From Algoriphagus terrigena DSM 22685 (lineage in GTDB: Bacteria; Bacteroidota; Bacteroidia; Cytophagales; Cyclobacteriaceae): a stretch of DNA of 64,000 bases. Both the position numbers and the translations under genes were made by a program. Below the pieces are notes generated by a model that ran no database searches, had not been told where the DNA came from, and saw nothing but the letters and a program-made list of their open reading frames with translations. The stretch covers positions 1-64,000 of the forward strand of contig NZ_AUBW01000011.1 in the NCBI RefSeq assembly GCF_000429445.1, written 5' to 3'. Shown piece after piece: positions 50,532 to 61,100 of the stretch (positions are counted from its first letter, which is position 1; every line of letters starts with the position of its first letter).

Positions 50532-53500
50532 ATGAATAGAAAATTATTTTTTGGAAAAATAATTCTGATTTTTGGTGTTTTATCCTTGATCCTGTTTTTA
50601 TATGGCTTTTTAGCTGAGGTTGGGGTCGGTCAAAGAATTTTGTACTGGCTTCTCACGATTTCCTTGCTTTTCAAATTGTTGAAAGTGGGATTTGAATGGT
50701 ACCATTACGCCGGATTACCGGAGTTACGAAAAAAACATAGTACACCAAAACCTCCTTCTCACCCTTTTACGGTAGACATGCTCACCACCTTTTGTCCTGG
50801 AGAGCCCTTTGATATGTTGGAGCGGACCTTGCGGGCGATGGTGAACGTACGATATCCGCACACTACTTATCTGTGTGATGAGGGCAATGATCCCTTGGCT
50901 AAAAGACTTTGCAACGAACTAGGCGTCGTACATGTCAGCCGTGAAACCCATGAGGACGCCAAAGCAGGAAATATCAACAATGCTTTGAAACAGGCAACTG
51001 GCGAAATTTGTGTCATTCTTGACCCTGATCACGCGCCTTTTCCGGAATTTCTGGACCATGTCCTGCATCATTTCGACAACCCTGACGTTGGGTACGTGCA
51101 GGTGGTCCAAGCATATGCAAATCAATCGGAATCTTTGATCGCGCAGGGAGCAGCTGAGCAAACTTATGTTTTTTACGGTCCTTATATGCAGGCAATGGGT
51201 CAGTACGGTACTGCGCAGGCGATCGGAGCAAATTGTACTTTCAGAAGAAAAGCATTGGATTCAATTGGAGGCCACGCTGCGGGCCTTACCGAAGACATGC
51301 ATACCTCTATGTTGCTCCACGCTGAAGGTTGGAAGTCGGTCTACGAGCCGACGATCTTATCCAGGGGTATGGTCCCGAGTAGTATATCCGCGTACTATAA
51401 ACAGCAATTGAAATGGAGCAGGGGGACATTTGCCCTGTGGTTCAGACTTTTCCCGAAGTTGTTTACCAAATTTGACTGGAGGCAAAAACTCCACTACGGT
51501 CTCATGCCAGTTTATTATTTGTTCGGACTTATTGGAATAGTAGATTTTGTCGTTCCAATTTATTCCTTGTTGACTGGGGAATATCCGTGGCTGATCGATC
51601 CCGAGGTGTTTTTTGTTTATTTCGCTCCCTTTTTCCTCTTCAGTTTCGTCTATAGATATATTGCGCAAGCTTGGCTCAACGAAAAAGAGGAAAAAGGGCT
51701 ACATCTGATGGGTGGTATTTTGAGAGTGGGAACCTGGTGGATATATACCATTGGATTTGTCTATACATTACTTAAAATCAAGGTTCCCTATATACCCACT
51801 GAAAAAGAGCATTCTACGAAAGGGGAATTGTTGTTGGGATTGCCTAATCTTTTTATAGCTATAGTTTCGGCCTTAGCAATAGGATACGGCTTGTCCAGAG
51901 ATTGGCAACCCTACAGTATGTTGATGGCATTTTTTGCCTCGATCAATGCGTTTATTCTGTTTTTTTCCTTTGCCATCGGGCAAACTACTTGGGTAAAACA
52001 TTCAAAAAGCGAATTTTACAGGTTTCGGGACCGATTCGCAATCCAAGAAAAGCAACTCTCCTATCTTAAATTGAGCCGTTTGGCTTTTCGTTCTTTTTTA
52101 ATATTGTTGTTGTTCTCAACTTCTTTTTTAATCATTAGTGCCATCAGAATCGAGAATTCGAAACTTCAGACCTCGGCCTTGCAAGCCCCAAATGAAAAAC
52201 AATTGGGCGGCTTCTATATGGGGATTTACCATGCCCGCTCGGATACCCAGTCGGATCTTTCCTTGATTCAAAAGCTCGAAGCTGAGTCAGGCCAACAATG
52301 GTCTGTTGTCTCTACCTATACAGCCTGGGATGACGACCAAATCCCGGCTGAAAAACTAAAAGAAATTATTGCTCATGGGGCCATTCCTATGCTTACTTGG
52401 GAGCCATTTTCCAATTTATTTGAGGACTATGCTGACAACGATGATCTAAGAAATAACAGGAGGGTTTTTAGGTACATCCTCGATGGCTATTTTGATGCGT
52501 ATATCGACACGATGGCCATCACGTTGCGAGACCTACATTCCCCTGTGTTTTTAAGGTTTGCACATGAAATGGAGAACCCTATGTATCCATGGTCAGCATC
52601 CGGTAAAAACACATCTGAAGAATTTGTTGAGGCCTGGAAATACGTACACCTGAGATTTGAAAAAGTGGGAGCCCACAATGTTTCATGGGTGTGGAGCCCT
52701 TGGTCTACAGAGGGTTTCGAATCTTATTTTCCGTATGGCAGTGATAGCTCTATCAATCAATATGTTGATTGGATAGGATTAACGGCCCTAAATTATGGCA
52801 TTGCGTCACGGGAAAGGTCTTCTAAATCTTTCGAGGAAATTTTCCGGCCGTTTAAGGAGCAAATCAAACGCAAGGGCTTGGAACTTCCGGTCATGTTGGC
52901 CGAGTTTGGTTCGACGTCCTACGGGGACGATGGTAGAGATTGGTTAGACAAATCGTTTCAGAATATCCGCGAGCGCCACGAGGAAATCAAAGCAGTTGTT
53001 CTGTTTTACAGCGATTTGGACAAAAACTGGATTACTGCCTGGCGTCCCTCAGAAAATACAGAGTTTATCGACTGGTCTGTTGATCTTAAGGATTTTGGAA
53101 AATCCATGTTTGAGTTTGAGCTGTTTCACGAAAGAAATTATTTAACTGAATCAAGCGACAAACAAATTGACATCATTCCTCCCACCATGCTGAAAAGCAA
53201 AGATGGAGACCATCAACTTCTGGTTGAGGGTGAACCATTTTACATAAAAGGAATCGCCTACAATAATGGAAGTGACTGGCAGGAAGGGTTTAAGCCGTTA
53301 TCAAGAAACCAGTTGGACACTGACTTCCAACTTATCAAAAAGATGGGAGCCAACACCATCAGAAGGTATGAGCCCGGCATCTATGACAGAAATATCCTCA
53401 ATGCAGCAAGGGATCATGATTTGAAAGTCATGTTCGGATTTTGGTTTGATCCCAAGGTGGATTATTTGAAAGATACGGAAAGGTTGAAAACCTATCAAAA

Positions 53501-54437
53501 GAAGGTGTTGGCAGAGGTGGAAAGGAATAAAGATAACGAGAGCATCATCGCCTGGAATCTTGGCAATGAGACTTGGGGTCTGTTGAAGAAGCACTATGGC
53601 CAACCCTACCTGAGTATGGTTAGGAGAAGTTATCTCGAATTTTTGGATGAACTAGCTGTCAGAATCCGACAAATTGACCCAGATAGACCAATTTTCTCCT
53701 CTGAGGAACATGACAATGAACGACTGATCGCTGCCATTTACCAGTATAAGGCTTATGCTCCTCATATCGATGCGATTGGTGTCAATTCCTACTATGAGGA
53801 AAATATCAGTGAGCTCCACGCTACCATGGAGAAAGCTTATCCCGGAAAGCCCTACGTCGTGTCGGAATTTGGCCCCAAAGGCTATTGGAATAAGGAGCTG
53901 GGAGATTACTGGGGAGATAGTTTGTTAATTGAAGTTTCTTCGCTCAATAAAGCGGAATGGTATAAAAACCAATGGTCGAATTACATAGAGAAATACAAAG
54001 GCAGAAACCTGGGAGGGGTAGCCTTTAGCTGGACCGATCGGTATGAAGGTACTGCAACCTGGTTTGGAATTACGGATTACAAAGGTAGATTGAAGCCTTC
54101 TTACTATTCCCTTAAGGCGGTTTGGCAAAAGGAGGACCAAGGGCCAACCGCTTTTCCGGATATTACGATCACAGGACACTGGCATTTTTTACATCCCGGA
54201 GAAAGTTTATGGCTATCTGCGGCTATTACCAACGACTACAAGGGAGAATTGGAGTACACTTGGGAAATATATGACCAGGATTGGCGAATGAGCAGTCCAA
54301 TTCTTGATACTAAGCTGGACGGAAAGTATGTCGAAATTGAGGTTCCATCTAAACCTTCCAGGGTATATCTATATGCAAAAGACTCTGCAGGAAATACGGT
54401 TACAGCTTCCCGGCCTTTGTTGATCTTGGGACAGTAA
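50532..54437 (+). CDS. Fusion of a processive family-2 glycosyltransferase with GH26-like and GH2-like hydrolase domains
   Basis: The 1301-residue protein has three parts. (1) Membrane glycosyltransferase, residues about 1-540: two N-terminal helices, the GT-A core with YLCDEGNDP, DPDHAP at 163 (DxD), TEDMHTSM at 253 and QQLKWSRG near 290 (QxxRW-type), then several helices up to about 540. (2) Periplasmic GH26-like barrel, about 558-870: acid/base Glu in FLRFAHEMENP and nucleophile candidate in VMLAEFGSTSYG. (3) GH2-like barrel about 890-1200, with AWNLGNETWG at about 1011 and VVSEFGPKGYW at about 1111, and a C-terminal Ig-like tail. A polymerase whose product meets two retaining-type hydrolases is inferred: trimming, branching or cyclisation of an exported polysaccharide. 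The frame is intact and rather AT-rich. Confidence 0.88.
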   Translation: MNRKLFFGKIILIFGVLSLILFLYGFLAEVGVGQRILYWLLTISLLFKLLKVGFEWYHYAGLPELRKKHSTPKPPSHPFTVDMLTTFCPGEPFDMLERTLRAMVNVRYPHTTYLCDEGNDPLAKRLCNELGVVHVSRETHEDAKAGNINNALKQATGEICVILDPDHAPFPEFLDHVLHHFDNPDVGYVQVVQAYANQSESLIAQGAAEQTYVFYGPYMQAMGQYGTAQAIGANCTFRRKALDSIGGHAAGLTEDMHTSMLLHAEGWKSVYEPTILSRGMVPSSISAYYKQQLKWSRGTFALWFRLFPKLFTKFDWRQKLHYGLMPVYYLFGLIGIVDFVVPIYSLLTGEYPWLIDPEVFFVYFAPFFLFSFVYRYIAQAWLNEKEEKGLHLMGGILRVGTWWIYTIGFVYTLLKIKVPYIPTEKEHSTKGELLLGLPNLFIAIVSALAIGYGLSRDWQPYSMLMAFFASINAFILFFSFAIGQTTWVKHSKSEFYRFRDRFAIQEKQLSYLKLSRLAFRSFLILLLFSTSFLIISAIRIENSKLQTSALQAPNEKQLGGFYMGIYHARSDTQSDLSLIQKLEAESGQQWSVVSTYTAWDDDQIPAEKLKEIIAHGAIPMLTWEPFSNLFEDYADNDDLRNNRRVFRYILDGYFDAYIDTMAITLRDLHSPVFLRFAHEMENPMYPWSASGKNTSEEFVEAWKYVHLRFEKVGAHNVSWVWSPWSTEGFESYFPYGSDSSINQYVDWIGLTALNYGIASRERSSKSFEEIFRPFKEQIKRKGLELPVMLAEFGSTSYGDDGRDWLDKSFQNIRERHEEIKAVVLFYSDLDKNWITAWRPSENTEFIDWSVDLKDFGKSMFEFELFHERNYLTESSDKQIDIIPPTMLKSKDGDHQLLVEGEPFYIKGIAYNNGSDWQEGFKPLSRNQLDTDFQLIKKMGANTIRRYEPGIYDRNILNAARDHDLKVMFGFWFDPKVDYLKDTERLKTYQKKVLAEVERNKDNESIIAWNLGNETWGLLKKHYGQPYLSMVRRSYLEFLDELAVRIRQIDPDRPIFSSEEHDNERLIAAIYQYKAYAPHIDAIGVNSYYEENISELHATMEKAYPGKPYVVSEFGPKGYWNKELGDYWGDSLLIEVSSLNKAEWYKNQWSNYIEKYKGRNLGGVAFSWTDRYEGTATWFGITDYKGRLKPSYYSLKAVWQKEDQGPTAFPDITITGHWHFLHPGESLWLSAAITNDYKGELEYTWEIYDQDWRMSSPILDTKLDGKYVEIEVPSKPSRVYLYAKDSAGNTVTASRPLLILGQ

Positions 54438-54554
54438 GCCGTAAAAGGTTTTAAACTTTTCTGGATTTTTACAATTAATCTGGAGTCCGCGTACCGCAGT
54501 ATCTTTCCGAGACTGGCTGGCGCTTGGCTTGGCATAAAAGCCAACATCTCAAAG

Positions 54555-54588
54555 AAAAACCCGACGGGATCATTCCCATCGGGTTTTT
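54555..54588. terminator. Bidirectional terminator between the fusion gene and the oxidoreductase gene
   Basis: AAAAACCCGA (54555-54564) and TCGGGTTTTT (54579-54588) are perfectly complementary, with inner GGGA/TCCC pairs. It serves the fusion gene (plus) and the convergent oxidoreductase gene (minus). Confidence 0.85.
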
Positions 54589-54612
54589 GCATACATATCA
54601 AAATAGCAAAGC

Positions 54613-55956
54613 TTAGACCGTAGCAGGTACCTCAAAACCCGGTCTATAATCGCGTGTCAGCATCTTGTCTGCCTCGGCGTCATTGACGAAAGTCTCTGTT
54701 TTCGGGTCGAAGTGCAACACCCGATCCAGCCTGTAGGCGATGTTGCCTAAGTGTGCTAGTGCCGAGGACAGGTGAGCGGTTTCTACCGGACCATTCAGGA
54801 TCGAGCTGTCGCGGGCGCGAACTGCCTTGATGAAGTTTTCGAAGTGACCATCGGTGCCTCCAAGTCCACGATCAACGCCGTCTGCCACTGGTCCGCCGTC
54901 GGATTTTGACATTCCTGGTTTGTTGTCTTTTCCGAGGAACGAGGTGTACTTGTCGTAGCCGTCAACCACGATGTAGCCTTTGTCGCCGTAGAAGATATTG
55001 CCGACTCCGGCGCCGCCTTCCGTGTTGGTCAACCAAGGTCTCACTTCGAACTGGATAATTTTTTCCTGCTCAGGATAGTGATAGATTGAGGTCAGCAGTT
55101 CGGGAGTCTCCTTGCTGTCTTTCCACAGGAATTTGCCGCCCATGGAGGTGATCTTCGTAGGCAGACCTACATCCAAGCCCCACTGACAAAGGTCAGTTTC
55201 GTGGATTCCCTGGTTTCCGACATCACCGTTGCCATAATCCCAGTGCCAGTGCCAGTTGTAGTGAACCAAGTTTTCGGTAAATGGCGCTTTCGGCGCCGGG
55301 CCAGTCCAAAGTTCGTAATCCAGTCCTTCAGGTACCGGAGAAAGACCCTTGTCGCCAATATCACCTCTCATTCGGAATACCAATCCACGGGCCATATAGA
55401 CCTTGCCGATGTAGCCATCACGCATGAGTTGAACGGCTTCCTGTACAGCTGGAGAGCTTCTCAACTGCACTCCGTGCTGGACGATTCGCTTGTACTTGTG
55501 CGCAGCTTCGACCATCCTGCGTCCCTCGGCAATGTTGTGCGACCCAGGTTTTTCGACATAGACGTCCTTGCCCGCCTGGCAAGCCCAAATGGTAGCCAAC
55601 GAATGCCAGTGATTTGGCATGGCAATACTGACCACATCGATGTCTTTATTTTCAAAGACTTTGCGCAGATCCTGCTCTATGGCGACATCGGCATTGTACT
55701 TTTCTTTAAAGCTCACCTGATTTTTTGTAAGCAATCTCATGTCCGGATCACACAGCATGGTCACCTGGAGATCCTTTTGTGCCATGAAGCTAGAGATGTG
55801 ACTTTGTCCTCTTCCGTTGATGCCCAATACGGCCGCGTTGATTCGGTCATTTGCACCAAAAGCCGACGAAGGGATGAATGTGGGAAGAACAATCGCCGCC
55901 GCACCGGCAGCAGCGGTCTTTTTGATGAATGTTCTTCGGGTTGGATCTTTTGACAT
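54613..55956 (-). CDS. Tat-exported Gfo/Idh/MocA-family oxidoreductase
   Basis: This is a NAD(P)-dependent dehydrogenase of the glucose-fructose oxidoreductase type, 447 residues from the ATG at 55956. The N-terminus has a twin-arginine signal (DPTRRTFIKKTAAAGAAAIVLP), so it is folded and exported with cofactor. The Rossmann motif is GINGRGQSHIS, and the conserved EKPGSHN carries the family's catalytic Lys. The C-terminal half has the GFO_IDH_MocA C-terminal beta-sheet (HWHWDYGNGDVGNQGIHETD). In Bacteroidota such proteins act on sugar derivatives or glycosides; the substrate here is unknown. Confidence 0.92.
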   Translation of the reverse strand: MSKDPTRRTFIKKTAAAGAAAIVLPTFIPSSAFGANDRINAAVLGINGRGQSHISSFMAQKDLQVTMLCDPDMRLLTKNQVSFKEKYNADVAIEQDLRKVFENKDIDVVSIAMPNHWHSLATIWACQAGKDVYVEKPGSHNIAEGRRMVEAAHKYKRIVQHGVQLRSSPAVQEAVQLMRDGYIGKVYMARGLVFRMRGDIGDKGLSPVPEGLDYELWTGPAPKAPFTENLVHYNWHWHWDYGNGDVGNQGIHETDLCQWGLDVGLPTKITSMGGKFLWKDSKETPELLTSIYHYPEQEKIIQFEVRPWLTNTEGGAGVGNIFYGDKGYIVVDGYDKYTSFLGKDNKPGMSKSDGGPVADGVDRGLGGTDGHFENFIKAVRARDSSILNGPVETAHLSSALAHLGNIAYRLDRVLHFDPKTETFVNDAEADKMLTRDYRPGFEVPATV

Positions 55957-56438
55957 ATTATTCGTTGTTAGGTTATTGTTTTTAGTTCGATGAGGATGCC
56001 TTAACACCCGCATCGGATCTGCCCAGATAAACCGGGCGTGTGTACCAAAATGGGTTATTGCGTATTGGATTGAAGTTAAATTTTAATTCGCTAAACACCT
56101 TCAATAAAGTGAGTAGCGGTCAAAGTATTAACTCAATCGATTTCGGACGATCTTTTTCCTAATCGGATGGGAATCAACAGCACACCGATCGGAGCCGTGA
56201 TCTGGACCGTATTTTCCCAAGCTGCCCCGAAGGGATGGATTGAGCATTTACAGCCGAGATTTTTTCCTCGCTATTACTACCCGAATTTCCCCAAAAAGAC
56301 TAGTCGGCAATGGAAGTTTTTGAGGTTGAAACCTTTTCGGAAGATGCATTTCCTCTAGTCGGAACCGTTGCAAAAAAGGGAAGTAATATCTTTAGCCCGC
56401 CCACGAGCTACAAACCCGCTAAAACCGAAGGAACAAGA
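55957..56438. other. Intergenic stretch between divergent genes
   Basis: No complete gene is seen. The frame of the downstream acetyltransferase extends upstream through 43 codons without family resemblance, so I place the start at 56439. No consensus promoter was found. Confidence 0.5.
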
Positions 56439-56882
56439 ATGGAGATTATCGAACAGACATTTTCAGAGTATTTGATCACGACAGACAGGAGCAAGATGGA
56501 CGTGGCCGCAATCCATGATTTTCTCTCAAAACACTCCGGTTGGAGTGACAACATTCCTCTTGAACGGGTGAAAATCTCCATCGAAAACTCGCTGAATTTT
56601 GGGCTTTTTCACAAGGGAACGCAGATAGGGTTTGCCAGAGTTATATCCGACTTTTCGACCATCGCATATCTGGGAGATATCTATGTCTTGGAAGAATACC
56701 GTGGAAAAGGGCTCTCCAAAAAGCTGATGGATGCCGTGATGAACCATCCCAATTTGCAGGGGCTGCGACGCTGGATCTTGCTGACCTTGACCGCCGACTG
56801 GCTGTATGAAAAGTATGGGTTTGCAAAATTGCCCAAGCCAGAAATCTACATGGAACGCTACAATCCGGCCGTTTACGACTGA
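56439..56882 (+). CDS. GNAT-family N-acetyltransferase
   Basis: It transfers an acetyl group from acetyl-CoA to an amine. The 147 residues start at ATG 56439 (MEIIEQTFSEYLITTDRSKM). The GNAT core is visible: FARVISDFSTIAYLGDIYVLEEYRGKGLSKKLM (motif A with R-G-K-G-L) and ADWLYEKYGF near the end. It is a cytoplasmic enzyme with no evident substrate clue in the neighbouring genes. It converges with the NagB gene. Confidence 0.9.
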   Translation: MEIIEQTFSEYLITTDRSKMDVAAIHDFLSKHSGWSDNIPLERVKISIENSLNFGLFHKGTQIGFARVISDFSTIAYLGDIYVLEEYRGKGLSKKLMDAVMNHPNLQGLRRWILLTLTADWLYEKYGFAKLPKPEIYMERYNPAVYD

Positions 56883-56960
56883 TAACGGAGTCGGCTTTTG
56901 ACGACGGGTAGGCAATGAATGCGTTGAGATTGATGGGCTTTATTCGTCAGCGTCGGGATA

Positions 56961-57791
56961 TTAAAACAAATATTGATCGCCTTGACTTGCCAGACTTGGA
57001 TCGATGTTGTCCTTTTCAATATCCTTGAAGTATTTGTAGGTGCTGACCTTCAGCTCGTCGGTTGCTCCTTCGTCGCACACGATCATCGACTTGTGGTGGA
57101 GTTGCAGGGCGCTGATGGTCCACATGTGGGACACGCCGCCCTCGACCGCCATGTGGAGCGCGCGGGATTTTTGGTGGCCGTTGACGATGATGACCACTTC
57201 CTTGGCGTCCATCACGGTGCCGACTCCCACAGTGAGTGCGAGTTTGGGAACTTTGTTGAGGTCGTTATCGAAAAACCGGGAATTGACCATCCTAGTCTCC
57301 GTGTTCAGTGTTTTGACGCGGGTTCTGGAGGTGAGGGAAGAGCCAGGCTCGTTGAACGCGATGTGGCCGTCAACTCCTATTCCGCCCAAAAATAAGTCGA
57401 TTCCACCCACCTGCTTGATTTTATCCTCGTACCGGAGGCATTCGGCTTCGAGATCTTCAGCGTTCCCGTTCAGGATGTTGATGTTTTCCGACGGAATGTC
57501 AATGTGGCTGAAGAAGTGGCTGTACATAAAAGAATGGTAGCTTTCGGGGTGGGATTCTTCCAGCGCCACGTATTCATCCATGTTGAAGGTGATCACATTC
57601 TGAAAGGAGACTTTCCCTTTCTGATTGAGCTTGACCAGTTCCCGGTAGGTTCCCATCGGAGAGGAGCCGGTCGGAAGGCCCAGTACGAAAGGTTTGGAGC
57701 TTTTCTCCTGGTGCTTCTTGATCTTGCCAACAATGTAGTTGGCGACCCATTTCGAAAGCAAATCATAATTATCATGAATGAGAAGTCTCAT
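56961..57791 (-). CDS. nagB: Glucosamine-6-phosphate deaminase
   Basis: It converts glucosamine-6-phosphate to fructose-6-phosphate and ammonia, the entry step from amino sugars and, after ManNAc processing, from sialic acid into glycolysis. The 276 residues show the substrate loop [16 protein letters not shown], the catalytic Asp at about 72 (FNMDEYVAL), and the His/Glu pair in [16 protein letters not shown]. The C-terminus ([12 protein letters not shown]) is typical. It stands alone here, far from the sialidase genes, but fits their pathway. Confidence 0.95.
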   Translation of the reverse strand: MRLLIHDNYDLLSKWVANYIVGKIKKHQEKSSKPFVLGLPTGSSPMGTYRELVKLNQKGKVSFQNVITFNMDEYVALEESHPESYHSFMYSHFFSHIDIPSENINILNGNAEDLEAECLRYEDKIKQVGGIDLFLGGIGVDGHIAFNEPGSSLTSRTRVKTLNTETRMVNSRFFDNDLNKVPKLALTVGVGTVMDAKEVVIIVNGHQKSRALHMAVEGGVSHMWTISALQLHHKSMIVCDEGATDELKVSTYKYFKDIEKDNIDPSLASQGDQYLF

Positions 57792-58171
57792 CTATTGATT
57801 GGATTTATTGTAGATCATTCGATTTGATGGATTCCTGTGGCCTGTTTTTCCTGCGGAAAGCTATCGGGGGGAATCCCTGTCAAGGAGCTGTGAAATACCC
57901 GGGTCACGCTTTTACTGATTTCTGGGATTCATTCGAGCTTCTTTGCCTTCAATTATACTCCAAACCCATGAAATAGTACTACGGGGTTCGCTTCCAGAAA
58001 TGGATTTTTGACGGATTATTTTCGACAATCCGCAATTATAGGATTCAGTCTGGATTTTTCCGTTTTTTTACTAACCCTGATTTCCACTCTCCTTCCGCTC
58101 CGAATTGGACGAAGGGAAATTTTCGGGCATTTTTTCATTAATTAGCCCGTTCAAAACCACAAAACCAAACC
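57792..58171. other. Intergenic region before the propeller-amidohydrolase gene
   Basis: No gene, RNA or consensus promoter is recognised in these 380 bases, which must contain the promoters for the divergent flanking genes. Confidence 0.5.
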
Positions 58172-61100
58172 ATGACATTAAAACTACTACTGTTTTCAGC
58201 ATGTCTGTTGCTTCAGGGGACTATTCCTCTGCTCGCCCAAGATAAATGGGAGGTGAGTAAAGGAGGAAAAGACGCAGAACTCCAATCAGTGGACTTGCAA
58301 ACTGACGAGGGGACTTGGATGTCCCTCGACATCAGTTCGGACGGGAAAATGATTGTTTTTGACCTGCTGGGGGATATCTACACCATGCCGGCTGCGGGCG
58401 GGAAAGCTACAGCGCTCCGGTCAGGCTTGGCCAACGACCTACAGCCGCGCTTCAGTCCGGATGGCAAGAAAATTCTTTTCACCAGTGATGCCGGCGGCGG
58501 AGACAATATCTGGGTGATGAACTCGGATGGCTCGGATGCCAGACCGATCACCAATGAATCCTTCCGACTGCTAAACAACGGGGTCTGGTCGCCAGACGGC
58601 CAGTACATCCTTGCCCGGAAACACTTTTCTTCGGGACGTTCTCTGGGAGCCGGGGAGATCTGGATGTATCATATCACTGGAGGAGCGGGCTACCAGCTCA
58701 GCAAAAGGAAAAATGACCAGCAGGATGTGAACGAACCTTCGGTCTCCCCGGACGGGAAGTCTGTGTACTATTCCGAAGACATGTATCCTGGGGGAATCTT
58801 CGAATACAACAAGGATCCGAACAGTCAGATCTATGTGATCCGCCGGTATGATCGGGAAACCGGTGAAACCGAAACGATTGCCGGAGGACCTGGAAGTGCT
58901 TCCCGGCCGGTGATTTCCAACGATGGCAAAAAGCTGGCAATGATCCGCCGAGTCAGAACCAAGTCGGTCTTGTTTGTGAAAGACTTGGATACGAAAGTAG
59001 AACTGCCTGTTTATGCCGAGCTGGACAAGGATCAGCAGGAAGCCTGGGCGATCTTTGGCACCTATCCTAATTTTGCATGGCATCCAGACAATACCCATAT
59101 CCTGATCTGGGCTGAGGGGAAAATCAAAAAGGTGAACACTCAAACCTATGCGGTCTCAGAAATCCCGTTTGAAGTCACCAACAAAATCCAGGTTGCGGAA
59201 GCCGTACGGTTTCAGAATCCTGTATTCGAGGAGGAGTTTACCTCCAAAGCCGTGAGACAGGCGGTCACGTCTCCCGATGGGAAGTGGCTGGTATTTAACG
59301 CGGCGGGGCATCTTTGGAAAAAGTCTCTGCCCAATGGTGCCCCTGAGCGACTCACCCAACTGAATGATCTTGAGTTTGAGCCAGCATTCTCAGCCGATGG
59401 CAGCCAGCTTGCTTTTGTCACGTGGAACGATGAGCAAAAAGGAGCCATCTATCTCTACAACTGGATAACAAAAAATGCATCTCCCAAAAAAATCTCTATA
59501 GAAAAAGGGATTTTCCGTACGCCATCCTTCAGTCCGGACGGAAGCAAAATCATCTTTAAGCGTCAGGGTGGAAATGGTGTTCAGGGCTCCACGTATACTG
59601 GAACGCCGGGTATTTATTGGATGGCAACGGCAGGTGGGACGGAGGTTTTGGTGACAAAGGAGGGAGACTTTCCCATGTTCAACCAAAAAGGCGATCGCGT
59701 TTTTGTGCAGACCGGAGGCTATTTCTTTGGCTCCACTACCAAAACGCTGAAGAGCATGGACCTCAGCGGCAACGACGAGCGGGTGCTGGTTTCCTCCAAC
59801 TACGGCAACCGAATCGTACCTAGTCCGGATGAAAACTGGATTGCATTTATTAACCTACACAAGGTCTATTTGGCACCTTTTCCAAAAACAGGACAGGTGG
59901 TCGAGCTCGCTCCGACGGGTTCTTCAGTCCCAGTCACTCAGCTGACCCGGGATGCAGGAATCAACATCCACTGGTCAGCTGATTCCAAAAATATCCACTG
60001 GACGCTGGGCGAGGAATATTTCACGAATGCCGTGGAAAACCGATTTACGTTCCTTCCCGATTCTCCGGAGACGCTTCCGGCAATGGATACCACGGGGATC
60101 AAAATCGGCTTGAAACTCAAGTCCGACGTGCCAGAGGGAAAGATCGCTCTCACGGGGGCTCGAATCATCACAATGAATGGGGATGAGGTAATCGAAAACG
60201 GAACGATCCTGATCGAGGGAAACAAAATCCAGGCGATAGGAATCGACTTGAAACTTCCTGCTGGCACAAAAGTGATCGATGCCAAAGGAAAGACAATTAT
60301 GCCAGGCTTGGTCGATGCACATGCACACGCCGGACAGTCTTCGAGCGGGCTGAGCGGCCAGAAGCACTGGCAATATTACACCAATCTGGCTTTTGGCGTG
60401 ACGACCACACACGATCCCTCTACCAACAGCGAGTTTGTCTTTAGCCAGGCTGAGATGATCAAGGCAGGCTACATGGTTGGGCCGAGGATTTTCTCTACCG
60501 GCATTATCCTGTACGGGGCAGATGGTGATTTCAAAGCAGTGATCAACAACCTTGAAGATGCCCGCGCTGCTATCCGCCGGACCAAGGCGTTTGGGGCTTT
60601 TTCTGTAAAAAGCTACAACCAACCACGGAGAGATCAGCGTCAGCAAATCATCCAAGCCGCTCGTGAAAATGAAGTTTTGGTCGTGCCTGAGGGCGGGTCG
60701 AATTATTTTCACAACATGTCGATGATCATGGATGGTCATACCACCATTGAACACAATGTGCCTGTAGCACCGCTTTACAAGGATGTTCAAACCCTTTGGA
60801 GCAATAGCAAGACCGCCTATACTCCGACGCTGATTGTGAATTTTGGAGGACTCGCCGGGGAGTATTTCTGGTACCAAAAAGACAACGTATGGGAAAACGA
60901 GCACCTGCTCAAATACACCCCGAGATCCGTCATCGACAGCCGCTCTAGACATCGGACTATGGCACCGCTTGAGGAATATGAAAACGGCCACATCCTTGTT
61001 TCAAAATCTGCTAAAAAACTGGCGGATTTGGGCGTGATAGTGAACACCGGCGCGCACGGACAGATTCAGGGACTTGGGATGCACTGGGAAACCTGGATGA

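Noticed and set aside
59975..60991. Minus-strand frame of 338 codons
   Set aside because: It is antisense to the amidohydrolase domain, whose motifs are intact on the plus strand.
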